From Catellatospora sp. IY07-71 (GTDB lineage: Bacteria; Actinomycetota; Actinomycetes; Mycobacteriales; Micromonosporaceae): a DNA stretch of 64,000 nucleotides. The position numbers and the translations under genes are program-made. The stretch is from positions 7,127,001 through 7,191,000 of the forward strand of contig NZ_AP023360.1 in assembly GCF_018326265.1 (NCBI RefSeq), written 5' to 3'. Shown here piece after piece: positions 32,106-40,704 of the stretch; within the stretch, counting starts at the first letter, position 1, and each line of letters begins with the position of its first letter. Under the pieces are notes generated by a model that saw only the letters and a list, made by a program, of their open reading frames with translations, made no database searches and had not been told where the DNA came from.

Positions 32106-33341
32106 TCAGCCGACGGTGATCGGCAGGTGGGTGTGCCCGCGCAGGGTCAGCTGGGGGCGGTAGGCCGGCTCCCCGGCCAGGGCCAGCCCGGGGAAGCGGG
32201 ACATCAGCCGCGGGAAGGCGATCTCCGCCTCGGCGGTGGTCAGCAGCGCTCCCGGGCAGAAGTGCACCCCGGCGCTGAACGTCAGATGCGCGTTGTCGGG
32301 ACGTTCGGGCCGGAACTCGTCCGGGTCGGCGAACCGCGCCGGATCACGGTTGGCCGCGCCCAGCAGCACCAGGACCGTGGCGCCCGCCGGGACGGGCACC
32401 CCGTCGACCTCGGTGTCCACGGCGCTCCAGCGGGTGGTCAGCTGCGCGGGCGCCTCCAGCCGCAGGAACTCCTCGACGTAGGACGCGGCCAGGTCCGGCT
32501 GCTCACGCAGCCGCCGCGCCGCCTCCGGACGGCGCAGCAGCACCTCCAGCCCGTTGCCGAGCAGGTGGGTGGTGGTCTCGAACCCCGCGTTGAACACCAG
32601 CACCAGCGCCGACAGCAGCTCCTCGTGGGTCAGCGGGTCGTCGTCCGCGCCCGCGGCCGACAGCACGGTGACCAGGTCGTCGCGGGGATCCTGCCGCCGC
32701 AGGCGCACCAGGTCGGCGAAGTAGGCGCTCAGCTCGGCCGCGGCCTTGTCGGCGGCCGGGAACTTGCCCTCGCCGCCGGCGTCCAGCACCGCGCCGATCG
32801 CCGCGACGTGGGGCTGGAACCACGGGCGGTCCTCGGCGGGCACGCCGAGCAGCTCGCCGATGACGTTGGAGGGCAGCGGGTAGGCGAACTCCCTCATGAA
32901 GTCGATCTCGCGGCCACCGGCGCCGTGCTCGGCGATGCGGCCGAGCAGGTGGTCGACCTGGCGGGTGACCGTCTCGGCGAGGGAGGTGACGCGGCGGGCG
33001 GTGAACTCGCGGGTGATCAGGCGGCGCAGGCGGGTGTGCTGCTCGCCGTTGATGAACATCATCGAGTTCATCAGGACGATCAGCGACGGGTGCTCGTGCC
33101 AGGCGGGCATCGCCCGGCTGAGCTTCTCGGCGTCCAGGACCCGGAAGTCCGGGTCGCGCAACACGCGGCTGGCCGCGTCGTAGCCGTGCACGACCGCCGC
33201 GTAGGAGCCGGTCAGCGGTATGACCGGTCCCTCGGCGTGCAGCGCGGCGTAGTGCGGATACGGGTTGCGGCGGCCCTCTTCGGTGCGCAGGGCCTGGAGC
33301 GTGGCGGCAGCGGACACCCGTCCCATGATATTGATGAACAT
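32106..33341 (-). CDS. cytochrome P450
   Basis: 411 residues, normal length for a soluble bacterial P450. I-helix VFNAGFETTTHL with the acidic-alcohol pair, K-helix EEFLR (ExxR), and the heme loop FSAGVHFCPGALL with Cys362 as the iron ligand. It would hydroxylate or couple a small molecule or peptide, with ferredoxin and reductase supplied elsewhere since none is adjacent. It lies 31 bp after the sulfotransferase gene on the same strand, so both are likely cotranscribed. ATG at 33326 is a possible alternative start. Confidence 0.93.
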   Translation of the reverse strand: MFINIMGRVSAAATLQALRTEEGRRNPYPHYAALHAEGPVIPLTGSYAAVVHGYDAASRVLRDPDFRVLDAEKLSRAMPAWHEHPSLIVLMNSMMFINGEQHTRLRRLITREFTARRVTSLAETVTRQVDHLLGRIAEHGAGGREIDFMREFAYPLPSNVIGELLGVPAEDRPWFQPHVAAIGAVLDAGGEGKFPAADKAAAELSAYFADLVRLRRQDPRDDLVTVLSAAGADDDPLTHEELLSALVLVFNAGFETTTHLLGNGLEVLLRRPEAARRLREQPDLAASYVEEFLRLEAPAQLTTRWSAVDTEVDGVPVPAGATVLVLLGAANRDPARFADPDEFRPERPDNAHLTFSAGVHFCPGALLTTAEAEIAFPRLMSRFPGLALAGEPAYRPQLTLRGHTHLPITVG

Positions 33342-33372
33342 GGATGAATGACGACAGTGTCGGATGTGCGAC

Positions 33373-34230
33373 TCACGGTGCGTAGCCGAACTGCTGCACG
33401 ATGTCGCCGTACCGCGCGGTGATCGCCTTCAGGTGCACCTCGGTCAGATGGTTGCGCCAGTCCCCCGCCACCCCGCGCCGGTAGTGGCTGTGCACGTCCT
33501 CCTCGCCCGGCCGCCGCCCCTTCGACAGCCGCTCGAACGAGAACCGGGCCAGCGCGCCCGCGACGTACGCCTGCGGCAGGCGGCGCAGCGGCACCGGCGG
33601 CAGCACGCGGCGCGCCAGGGCCGGCACGCGCGGCGTCGAGCGCCGGTCGGCCAGGTTCCACGCGCACGCCGCGTTCCGGAGCCGGTCGAACGGGCCGGGC
33701 GCGAGCAGGTCGAGGTGGGTCAGCGCGCGGGTCCAGTGCGCGTACGGGTCGGCGACCATGTCCTCCATGCGCAGCTCCAGCACGCCCGGGTTGGCGTAGT
33801 TCCACTCGCGCATCGGGTCCAGGAACACCCCGCTGAACTCGATCTCGGCCAGCAGCCCGGCCTCGACGTCGACCTCGGACAGCACGCGCCGGTGCTCGAC
33901 CAGCTCCTCCCAGACGATGCCCATCAGCTGCTCGGGGTGGCTGTTGCGGTGGCTGAAGTAGCCGGAGACGATGATGTCGCGCGGGTCGCGGATGACGTTG
34001 AGGCCGCGCAGCGGCGGCAGGGTCTCGAACTGGGCCTGGGTCACGTTGGTCATCACCAGGATGTCCGGCTGCTCGGCCCGGACGTAGTCGCCCACGCTGG
34101 CATGCCCGGCCCACTGGTTCGGCACGTGGATGGTGAGGATCTTCAGGCCCAGGGCGTGGGCCGCGTCGTGCAGGATGCTGCGGGCCCACGTCGAGGCGGT
34201 CTTGTGACGTCCGAAGAAGGCTCGCAACAT
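33373..34230 (-). CDS. PAPS-dependent sulfotransferase
   Basis: 285 residues. The N-terminal FGRHKTASTWARSIL is the 5'-phosphosulfate-binding loop, though with His-Lys where many families have Pro-Lys-(S/T). RDPRDIIVSGYFSH is the 3'-phosphate-binding motif. The rest follows the sulfotransferase fold (ELRMEDMVADPYAHW). It transfers sulfate from PAPS to a hydroxyl group. GGAG six bases before the ATG sets the start. It is flanked on the same strand by a 50-residue acidic peptide gene upstream and a P450 gene downstream, which suggests that the acceptor could be a peptide or a secondary metabolite. The acceptor is not known. Confidence 0.88.
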   Translation of the reverse strand: MLRAFFGRHKTASTWARSILHDAAHALGLKILTIHVPNQWAGHASVGDYVRAEQPDILVMTNVTQAQFETLPPLRGLNVIRDPRDIIVSGYFSHRNSHPEQLMGIVWEELVEHRRVLSEVDVEAGLLAEIEFSGVFLDPMREWNYANPGVLELRMEDMVADPYAHWTRALTHLDLLAPGPFDRLRNAACAWNLADRRSTPRVPALARRVLPPVPLRRLPQAYVAGALARFSFERLSKGRRPGEEDVHSHYRRGVAGDWRNHLTEVHLKAITARYGDIVQQFGYAP

Positions 34231-34388
34231 TGCGTACTCCAATGTAGACACTACGTTACAGTCGCATGTGTCTATCTGCCGCCCCACCGAACTGTCAAGA
34301 CGTCCGTTCGTACCCCATGGCCGGGATGACGCCGTCGAGTGCGCGTTCGACGAAGGCCCGGGTTTCGCGGTCCGCGGCCCGGTGGAGA

Positions 34389-34541
34389 TCAGCCTCCGGT
34401 GTACTCCGGCTCGTCCGGCCCCTCCGCCGGATCCGCCGGGTGCGGGGTGCGCCCGCCGAGCTGGTCGGCGTCCGGATCGACGAACTTTTCGTCCTCGGAG
34501 TCCGGTACATCTTGTTCGGGCTGGTTCGGCTCGGTGCTCAT
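34389..34541 (-). CDS. 50-residue acidic peptide upstream of the sulfotransferase
   Basis: A strong GGAGGTGG ribosome-binding site precedes the ATG at 34541. The peptide has about fifteen Asp/Glu, eight or more Pro, no Cys, and a single Tyr at residue 47 in the context PDEPEYTGG at the C-terminus. It should be disordered. The tyrosine in an acidic setting resembles the acceptor sites of tyrosine sulfotransferases, and the next gene encodes a sulfotransferase. That connection is inference; tiny acidic proteins with no such role are also common here. The gap to the sulfotransferase gene is 158 bp. Confidence 0.6.
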   Translation of the reverse strand: MSTEPNQPEQDVPDSEDEKFVDPDADQLGGRTPHPADPAEGPDEPEYTGG

Positions 34542-34727
34542 CAGCCACCTCCGTGATAGTCCCAGCGGTAGGAGTACCCCGGACGGCGGCCGATGATGCC
34601 TGCGCGCCGCCTGCCGAGGCGGGCGATGATCGTATGCCTTCGAGCAGCGACCGAATCCAGAAGCGACTGTGCGCTTTCCTATACTGCCCTCCGTGACGAG
34701 AAGCGCGGCGCTCGCCGGGAGGACCTG

Positions 34728-36107
34728 ATGTCCCGATCACCGGTCCAGGTCTTCGCCGAGCTGAACGCGCCGCCGTCGCGGCCGCCGGTCCGGGTGATGG
34801 GCCGGGCCGTGGTGCTCGGCGGCAGCGTGGCCGGGCTGCTGGCCGCGCGGGTGCTGTCCGAGCACGCGGACAGCGTCGTCATCGTCGACCGCGACGACCT
34901 CCACTCGACCGGCGCGCGACCCGGCGTGCCGCAGGGCACGCAGCTGCACGCGCTGCTGCCTGGCGGCCTGGTGCATCTGGAACGGCTGTTCCCCGGGTTC
35001 CGCGAGCTGGCGTTGCGGTCGGGTGCGGTCGAGGCGGTGCCGGCGGCGCGACGCAACTATCTCGACGGCCGGGTGAAGGTCGTCGTGCCCGACGACGCCG
35101 ACAGCCTGGCGGGCACCCGTCCACTGCTGGAGGGGCTGATCCGGGAGCTGGTGCTGCGGCTGCCCAATGTCAAGACGGTCACGGCCCGCGCCACCGGGCT
35201 GGTCTTCGACGGCGACGCGGTCACCGGCGTGCGGTACGAGGCCGGCGGTGCGCCGGGCGTCGAGCCCGGTGAGCTGGTCGTGGACGCGATGGGCCGGTCG
35301 AGCCGGCTGTCGGACTGGCTGGCGCAGGCGGGCTGGGACCGTCCGGTGACGCAGCGGATGACCGTGCACCTCAACTACGCGACGGCCCTGTTCCGGCGGC
35401 CCGTGGCCGACCCGGAGCACGCGGTCGTGCTGGCCATCCACACCCCCGGCACCGGCAGGTCGGCGGACGTGGCGGGCGCGGCGTTCTTCGCCGTCGAGGA
35501 CGGCCGGTGGATGGCCATGATGGCCGGGTACGGCGACAGCCACCCGGGCCGCACGGCCGAGGACTTCACCCGGCGGCTGCGCGAGCAGTTCCCGCCCGAG
35601 TTCGGCGAGGTGGCCGACAGCGGCATGATCGGCGACGTACAGACGTACCACCACGCCGACAGCCGGCGGCGCGACTTCCACGCGCTGCGGCGGATGCCCG
35701 CCGGGCTGGTCGCCGTCGGTGACGCGGTGGCCTCGTTCAACCCGGTCTACGGGCAGGGCATGACGGCCGCCGCGATGCACGCGGCCTGCCTGTCGGCGTA
35801 CCTGCGCTCGGGGCCGGACCTGGGCGTTCCGGCGCGGGACTTCCTCGAGCTGCAGAAGGTGGTGGTCGACGCCGCCTGGTCGACATCGACCTCCGCGGAC
35901 CTCGCGCTGCCGCACGTCCACGGGCCCTACCCGCGCGGATACCGGTTCACCAGCTGGGTCAGCAGGCAGATCGTCGCGGCGACGGTCACGGACGTGGCCG
36001 TCGCCCGGCGCTTCAACCAGGTCGTGTCCATGCGCGAGCACCCGCAGACCCTCGCCACGCCCGCCGTGATCCTGCGCGCGCTGCGCTCCGCCCGCCGCCG
36101 GCCGTAA
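34728..36107 (+). CDS. FAD-dependent oxidoreductase (aromatic/halogenase-like)
   Basis: 459 residues. RAVVLGGSVAGLLAARVLSEHADSVVIVDRD is the FAD-binding Rossmann motif, and GDAVASFNPVYGQGMTAAAMHA the conserved FAD-ribityl/GD motif. The spacing and the FNPVYGQGM element resemble tryptophan-halogenase-like and geranylgeranyl-reductase-like monooxygenases, but the WxWxIP halogenase motif is not seen. Strong GGGAGG before the ATG, and a TATACT -10 box at 34680-34685. It is divergent from the peptide-sulfotransferase-P450 genes. Probably a tailoring or degradative oxidase; substrate unknown. Confidence 0.85.
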   Translation: MSRSPVQVFAELNAPPSRPPVRVMGRAVVLGGSVAGLLAARVLSEHADSVVIVDRDDLHSTGARPGVPQGTQLHALLPGGLVHLERLFPGFRELALRSGAVEAVPAARRNYLDGRVKVVVPDDADSLAGTRPLLEGLIRELVLRLPNVKTVTARATGLVFDGDAVTGVRYEAGGAPGVEPGELVVDAMGRSSRLSDWLAQAGWDRPVTQRMTVHLNYATALFRRPVADPEHAVVLAIHTPGTGRSADVAGAAFFAVEDGRWMAMMAGYGDSHPGRTAEDFTRRLREQFPPEFGEVADSGMIGDVQTYHHADSRRRDFHALRRMPAGLVAVGDAVASFNPVYGQGMTAAAMHAACLSAYLRSGPDLGVPARDFLELQKVVVDAAWSTSTSADLALPHVHGPYPRGYRFTSWVSRQIVAATVTDVAVARRFNQVVSMREHPQTLATPAVILRALRSARRRP

Positions 36108-36193
36108 TTCACTTGACCTTGGTACGGGTGCAGCGCTGCACTGTGGCCCGGTGCCGCGAGCCGTGGCGCCGACGGCACCGGGAGGCAGCGGCA

Positions 36194-37417
36194 GTGGTGG
36201 AGATCCGTCCTACGACCGACCAGGACCTCGGTATCTTCCTCGACACCATGCACGCCGCGTTCGGGCGCTTCCGGGACACACCGGCCGACGGCCGCGGGGC
36301 GTGGTGGTCCGCTGTCGAGATGGACCGCAACCTGCTCGCCACGACCGCGGACGGGCGGCCCGTCGGCACCGCCGGGGCGTACTCCTTCGAGCTGACGCTG
36401 CCCGGCCAGGCCGTCGTCCCGGCCGCCGGGGTGAGCTTCGTCGGCGTCCTGCCCTCGCACCGGCGTCAGGGCGTGCTCAGCGCGATGATGCGGCATCAGC
36501 TCGCCGACCTGCGGGCCCGCGGCGAGTTCCTCGCCGTGCTGCTGTCCTCGGAGGCCGGGATCTACGGCAGGTTCGGCTACGGACCGGCGACCTACACCCA
36601 GCGGCTGACGGTGCCGCGCCACGAGGCATCGTTCGCCCCGTCCCGGGCACGCGCCGCAGCCGCGGTCCCGGCGCCCGGCCAGATCGAGGTGCTGCGCCGG
36701 GCCGAGTGCGGCGAACTGCTGGAGGAGGTATACGACCGCTACCGCCGCGCGCAGCCCGGCGCGCTGTCGCGTCCGCCTCGCTGGTGGGCGCTGGGCGCCG
36801 GGCAGCCTCCGGTCGCGGCGGCGCCGCGCTACGTCGCCGTCCACCGTGACGCCGACGGCGTCGCGGACGGGTACGCCGGCTACTCCCTCGGCGACGGCGG
36901 GGTCCTGACGGTCGACGAGACCATCGCCGCCGACGACGCGGTCTTCACGGCGCTGGCGCGGTTCGCGCTCGGCCACGACCTGGTCACCAAGGTCGTGTTC
37001 AGGAACGTCCCGCTCGGGCACCCGCTGCGCTGGCAGCTCGCGGACTTCCGCGCGGGCCAGGTGAGCGACGACACGGACTGGCTGTGGGTGCGGCTGCTGG
37101 ACGTCCCGCGTGCGCTGGCCGCGCGAGGCTGGTGCGCCGACGGCGAGCTGGTCCTGGACGTCGACGATCCGTTCCTCGGCGAGCGTGCCCGCTACCTGCT
37201 GACCGTGCGGGACGGCAAGGCCGGTTGCGTCGCGACGGACCGGGCGCCCGATCTGTCGCTGGAGGTGCGCGACCTGGGCTCGGTGTATCTCGGCGGCACC
37301 GCGCCGAGCACGCTCGTGCGCGCCGGGCACATCCAGGCCCACCACTCCGGCGCGGCCGCCCTCGCCGACGCCCTCTTCCGCGCCGAGCGCACTCCGCACT
37401 GCCTGCACTGGTTCTGA
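36194..37417 (+). CDS. Eis-like GNAT N-acetyltransferase
   Basis: 407 residues, the length of Eis proteins. The N-terminal GNAT domain has VSFVGVLPSHRRQGVLSAMM for acetyl-CoA binding and the SSEAGIYGRFGYGPAT segment. A second GNAT-like domain and a C-terminal sterol-carrier-type domain (LSLEVRDLGSVYLGGTAPSTLVRAGHI) ending in HCLHWF follow. Mycobacterial Eis acetylates aminoglycosides and other amines at several positions. The GTG at 36194 follows GGAGG at a normal distance. Downstream is the ABC exporter operon, after a gap with a perfect inverted repeat. Confidence 0.88.
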   Translation: MVEIRPTTDQDLGIFLDTMHAAFGRFRDTPADGRGAWWSAVEMDRNLLATTADGRPVGTAGAYSFELTLPGQAVVPAAGVSFVGVLPSHRRQGVLSAMMRHQLADLRARGEFLAVLLSSEAGIYGRFGYGPATYTQRLTVPRHEASFAPSRARAAAAVPAPGQIEVLRRAECGELLEEVYDRYRRAQPGALSRPPRWWALGAGQPPVAAAPRYVAVHRDADGVADGYAGYSLGDGGVLTVDETIAADDAVFTALARFALGHDLVTKVVFRNVPLGHPLRWQLADFRAGQVSDDTDWLWVRLLDVPRALAARGWCADGELVLDVDDPFLGERARYLLTVRDGKAGCVATDRAPDLSLEVRDLGSVYLGGTAPSTLVRAGHIQAHHSGAAALADALFRAERTPHCLHWF

Positions 37418-37454
37418 CCGCCGGTGCGGCTGACACCCCGGTTCTTGCGCCGCC

Positions 37455-37494
37455 CGATACCTAGAACTACTATGCATCACGCTTCTAGGTATCG
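37455..37494. promoter_or_regulatory. 40-bp perfect inverted repeat, operator of the ABC exporter
   Basis: Arms CGATACCTAGAA (37455-37466) and TTCTAGGTATCG (37483-37494) are exact complements over 12 bp, separated by 16 bp. It sits 21 bp upstream of the ATPase start and contains two CTAG words, rare in this genome. The layout is that of a strong repressor operator. No regulator gene is adjacent. Confidence 0.65.
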
Positions 37495-37515
37495 AACGGA
37501 TGGGGAGCTGGGCCG

Positions 37516-38421
37516 ATGGCCGACGATGGTATCGCTGTCAGCGGGTTGACCAAGGTCTACAAGAAGGTGCGCGCGGTCGACGACCTGTCGTTCACCGTCA
37601 GCCCGGGCCGGGTCACCGGCTTCCTCGGGCCCAACGGCGCGGGCAAGACGACCACCCTGCGCATGGTCCTGAACCTGGTCCGCCCCACGGCGGGCACCGC
37701 GACCATCGCGGGGCGGCGCTACGCCGACCTCACCGATCCCATCCGCAAGGTCGGCGCGCTGCTGGAGGCGTCGAGCGCGCACCGCGGCCGCACCGGCCGC
37801 AACCACCTGCGCATCCTCTGCGACGCGGCCGGGATCCCGGTCGGCCGGGCCGACGACGTGCTGGCCACGGTGGGGCTGACACCGGCCGCGGGCCGCAAGT
37901 TCAAGGGCTACTCACTGGGTATGCGCCAGCGCCTGGGCATCGCCGCCGCGCTGCTGGGCGACCCGGACGTACTCATCCTGGACGAGCCCGCCAACGGCCT
38001 GGACCCGGAGGGCATCCGCTGGATGCGGGGCCTGCTCAAGTCGCTCGCCGACGAGGGCCGCACCGTCCTCGTGTCGAGCCACCTGCTGTCGGAGATGGAG
38101 CTGCTCGCCGACGACGTCGTGATCATCGCGGCGGGCAGGCTGGTGCGGCAGGGCCCGGTGGCCGAGGTCATCGACTCGGCCGGCGCCGCGCAGATGCTCG
38201 TGCGCACGCCCCGGCCGGAGGCGCTGGTCGCCGAGCTGGGGGCCGCGGTCACGGCCACGCCCGCCGAGGGCGGCGCGCTGCGGATCGTGGGCGCGGACGG
38301 GCCCACGATCGGCGCGGCGGCGATGCGGGTGGGCGCCGAGATCCATGAGCTGACCGTCGAGCGCCGCGACCTCGAAGATGTGTTCCTGCAGCTGACGGCC
38401 GGAAAGGCGGACATCCGATGA
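37516..38421 (+). CDS. ABC transporter ATP-binding protein
   Basis: 301 residues. Walker A GPNGAGKTTT (about residues 39-48), signature-like YSLGMRQRLG, and Walker B VLILDEPANGLDPEG. The YSLGMRQRLG form and the C-terminal ELTVERRDLEDVFLQLT tail mark the CcmA/bacitracin-type exporter ATPase group. It is coupled to the permease by an ATGA overlap. A GGGGAG ribosome-binding site precedes the ATG. Probable export of a drug, peptide or lipid. Confidence 0.92.
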   Translation: MADDGIAVSGLTKVYKKVRAVDDLSFTVSPGRVTGFLGPNGAGKTTTLRMVLNLVRPTAGTATIAGRRYADLTDPIRKVGALLEASSAHRGRTGRNHLRILCDAAGIPVGRADDVLATVGLTPAAGRKFKGYSLGMRQRLGIAAALLGDPDVLILDEPANGLDPEGIRWMRGLLKSLADEGRTVLVSSHLLSEMELLADDVVIIAAGRLVRQGPVAEVIDSAGAAQMLVRTPRPEALVAELGAAVTATPAEGGALRIVGADGPTIGAAAMRVGAEIHELTVERRDLEDVFLQLTAGKADIR

Positions 38422-39371
38422 GCACGACCCTCCAGGCGCCCCCGCAGGCGTCCCGCCCGGTGATCGCCCACGTCGGCGTGCCGGGGCTCCGGCTCGTCCG
38501 CAGCGAGATCCGGAAGGTGACCACCACCAACGCGTGGTGGCTGTTCGGCCTCGCGTCGCTGGCCTTCACCGGCCTGGCGCTGTTCATCAACATGTCCGAG
38601 GCCGCCGAGCACATCAGGCGGGCCCGCGACACCACGGCGGTGTTCAAGCCGGGCCGCGGCATGGACGCGGCGGAGATCGCCGCGGCCAGGGCCGAGTTCG
38701 CGCAGCTGCACGACCTGCAGCTGCAGGCGGTCAACGCGGCCGGCAACATCTTCACCAGCGGCCAGTTCTTCGGGCTGCTGCTGGTGATGCTGCTGGGCGC
38801 GCTCGTGATCACGAACGAGTTCCAGTACCAGACGGCCACGGCCACGTTCCTGACCACGCCGCAGCGCACCCGCGTGGTGTTCGGCAAGCTCTTCGCCGTG
38901 CTCGGGCTCGGGCTGGTCTTCTGGCTGGTGTCGCGGGCGGTGTCGTTCGCGGCGGGGCTGCTGTTCTTCCACAACCTCGGCCTGACCAACTCGCTGGGCG
39001 AGTGGCCGGTCCAGCGGGCGATCATCTTCAACCTGGTCGCGTACCTGCTGTGGGCGCTGCTGGGCTTCGGGCTCGGCACCCTGATCCACAACCAGATCGG
39101 CGCCGTCGTCACCGCGATGATCATCTACTTCGGTGGGTTGATCGGCGGGATCGGCGTGTTCAGCCTCATCCGGGAATACGTCATCCACGAGGACTGGGTG
39201 CTGACGTCCGCCGTGGTCATGCCGCCCATCGCCTCGCAGATCATGGTCTCGCCGGAGAAGCTGTACGCGGAGGCCGCGCCCTGGTGGGCCGGTGTGCTGG
39301 TGCTGACGGGCTGGTCGCTCGTCGCCGGCATCATCGGCATCGTGATCAACCGCCGCCGCGACATCGCCTGA
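38418..39371 (+). CDS. ABC transporter permease (ABC-2-like)
   Basis: 317 residues with six membrane segments. A first segment at about residues 41-58 is followed by a large external loop of about 60 residues, then FFGLLLVMLLGALVITNEFQYQTATATFLTTPQRTRVVFGKL, which is the conserved coupling region of this permease group. The start overlaps the ATPase stop. The two form a half-transporter pair exporting an unknown substrate. Confidence 0.9.
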   Translation: MSTTLQAPPQASRPVIAHVGVPGLRLVRSEIRKVTTTNAWWLFGLASLAFTGLALFINMSEAAEHIRRARDTTAVFKPGRGMDAAEIAAARAEFAQLHDLQLQAVNAAGNIFTSGQFFGLLLVMLLGALVITNEFQYQTATATFLTTPQRTRVVFGKLFAVLGLGLVFWLVSRAVSFAAGLLFFHNLGLTNSLGEWPVQRAIIFNLVAYLLWALLGFGLGTLIHNQIGAVVTAMIIYFGGLIGGIGVFSLIREYVIHEDWVLTSAVVMPPIASQIMVSPEKLYAEAAPWWAGVLVLTGWSLVAGIIGIVINRRRDIA

Positions 39372-39648
39372 CCTGTCCGGGCGGCGAGCGCTCAGTCCGC
39401 AACCCGGATGCCCAGCTGGCTGATGGCCGCTGCGGGGCTGCCGACGGCGGGCGGCGAGGTCCGGATGCCGGACATCGCGATGGAGGCGGCACGCAGTGGC
39501 AACGGCCGGGCGGCAGCCTGCCTGTGCGTCGTCGAGGAGCTGCTGGCAGAGGAGGGTGACGGCTCGCATGTCGTGCAGTACGAGCTGGCGGTCGGCGTGC
39601 CGATGGCGTGACGCGCCCGTCCGGCCGTACGGCGGCCGCAGCGCGGCA
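39372..39648. other. stretch without a convincing gene
   Basis: An open frame at 39408-39611 on the plus strand ends in a helix-like piece (CVVEELLAEEGDGSHVVQYELAVGV) that could be a gene fragment, but there is no ribosome-binding site and the minus strand is also open here. Nothing can be assigned. Confidence 0.35.
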
Positions 39649-40617
39649 TCACCACCAGTAGTTGTCCTGGGGTGTGTAGTGCCGTTCAAGCTCGGCGATC
39701 TCGGTGTCGGCCAGCGACAGGTCCAGGGCCGCCACGGCGTCGGTGAGGTGGCCGGGCCTCGTCGCGCCGACGATCGGGCAGGACACCACGGGCTTGGACA
39801 GCAGCCAGGCGAGGGCCACCTGGGCCATCGGCACCCCGCGAGCCTCGGCCACGGCCTGGACGCTGTCGATGACGGGCCGGTCGACGTCGCGGTCGAAGGC
39901 TCTGGCGACGTCGTCCGAGGAGCCCCGTGCCGTCTGCGCGCCCCAGGCACGGGCTGCGCGGCCCTTGGCCAGGGGCGAGTACGGGGTCAGCCCGACGCCC
40001 TGGTCCAGGCACATCGGGATCATGTCGCGCTCCTCCTCCCGCCGGAGCACGTTGTACTGGTCCTGCATGGCCGAGAACGTGGTCCAGCCGTTGAGCGTCG
40101 CGGCGTGCTGCAGCTTGGCGAACTGCCAGGCCCACATCGACGACGCGCCGAGATACCGCACCTTGCCTGACTTGACCAGGGTGTCCAAGGTCGCCATGGT
40201 CTCCTCGACCGGCGTGGCGGGGTCGAAGCGGTGGATGTAGTAGACGTCGACGTAGTCGGTGCCGAGCCGCCGCAGCGAGCCGTCGACCTGTTCGAGGATC
40301 GCCTTGCGGGACAGGCCGCTGCCGCCGGGTCCGTCGTGCATCCTGCCGCTGACCTTGGTCGCCAGCACGATCTCCTCGCGGCTGGCGAACCTGCCGATCG
40401 CCCGCCCGACATACTCCTCCGAGCTGCCGCCCTGGTAGACGTTGGCGGTGTCCCAGAAGGTGACGCCGAGTTCGACGGCCTGCCGGAAGTAAGCGGCCGC
40501 GTCGTCCTCGCCGAGGGTCCACCGGTGCATGCCGGCTGCCGGGTCGCCGTAGCTCATGCAGCCAAGCCCGATCCGGCTCACCTTCAATCCGGTGCGCCCC
40601 AGCCGTGTGTACTCCAT
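39649..40617 (-). CDS. aldo/keto reductase
   Basis: 322 residues, complete: MEYTRLGRTGLKVSRIGLGCMSYG at the start, then VTFWDTANVYQGGSSEEYVG (Asp, Tyr), ATKVSG (Lys), VYYIHRFD (His), LGASSMWAW, and the NADPH-binding C-terminus SCPIVGATRPGHLTDAVAAL. The catalytic tetrad is intact. It belongs to the group that includes YajO and plant-type auxin-induced reductases. A ribosome-binding site AGGTGAG precedes the ATG. Single gene between the ABC exporter and the Asp23 operon. Confidence 0.93.
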   Translation of the reverse strand: MEYTRLGRTGLKVSRIGLGCMSYGDPAAGMHRWTLGEDDAAAYFRQAVELGVTFWDTANVYQGGSSEEYVGRAIGRFASREEIVLATKVSGRMHDGPGGSGLSRKAILEQVDGSLRRLGTDYVDVYYIHRFDPATPVEETMATLDTLVKSGKVRYLGASSMWAWQFAKLQHAATLNGWTTFSAMQDQYNVLRREEERDMIPMCLDQGVGLTPYSPLAKGRAARAWGAQTARGSSDDVARAFDRDVDRPVIDSVQAVAEARGVPMAQVALAWLLSKPVVSCPIVGATRPGHLTDAVAALDLSLADTEIAELERHYTPQDNYWW

Positions 40618-40704
40618 GGCTCACCTCCGCCGGACCCGTGACCCGATGAAGATGATCCTGCCAACACGCTCCAGGGCCGTCGCGAGGGGCCGACCCGGTT
40701 CGGG

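Noticed and set aside
34295-34391. Gene-like tail (ETRAFVERALDGVIPAMGYERTS) between the acidic peptide and sulfotransferase genes
   Set aside because: The frame overlaps the peptide gene upstream without a start of its own. It may be a remnant, but the evidence is only composition.
32106-36107. A classical RiPP or polyketide biosynthetic cluster around the P450, sulfotransferase and FAD oxidoreductase
   Set aside because: No lanthionine synthetase, radical-SAM, YcaO, PKS, NRPS or dedicated exporter is present in the interval. Only the narrower idea of a sulfated acidic peptide is kept as a finding.
39408-39611. 67-residue plus-strand frame between ABC permease and aldo/keto reductase
   Set aside because: No ribosome-binding site, the opposite strand is also open, and only its last 30 residues look protein-like. 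Kept as an unassigned stretch.
37908-39950. Very long antisense reading frames (also 47896-49110 minus, 55929-57698 plus, 60924-62537 plus, 3121-4362 minus)
   Set aside because: They lie opposite genes with recognised families and active-site motifs and show the Arg/Gly/Pro/Ala-rich composition expected from antisense reading of high-GC coding DNA. None has a ribosome-binding site at its start or a family-like motif.
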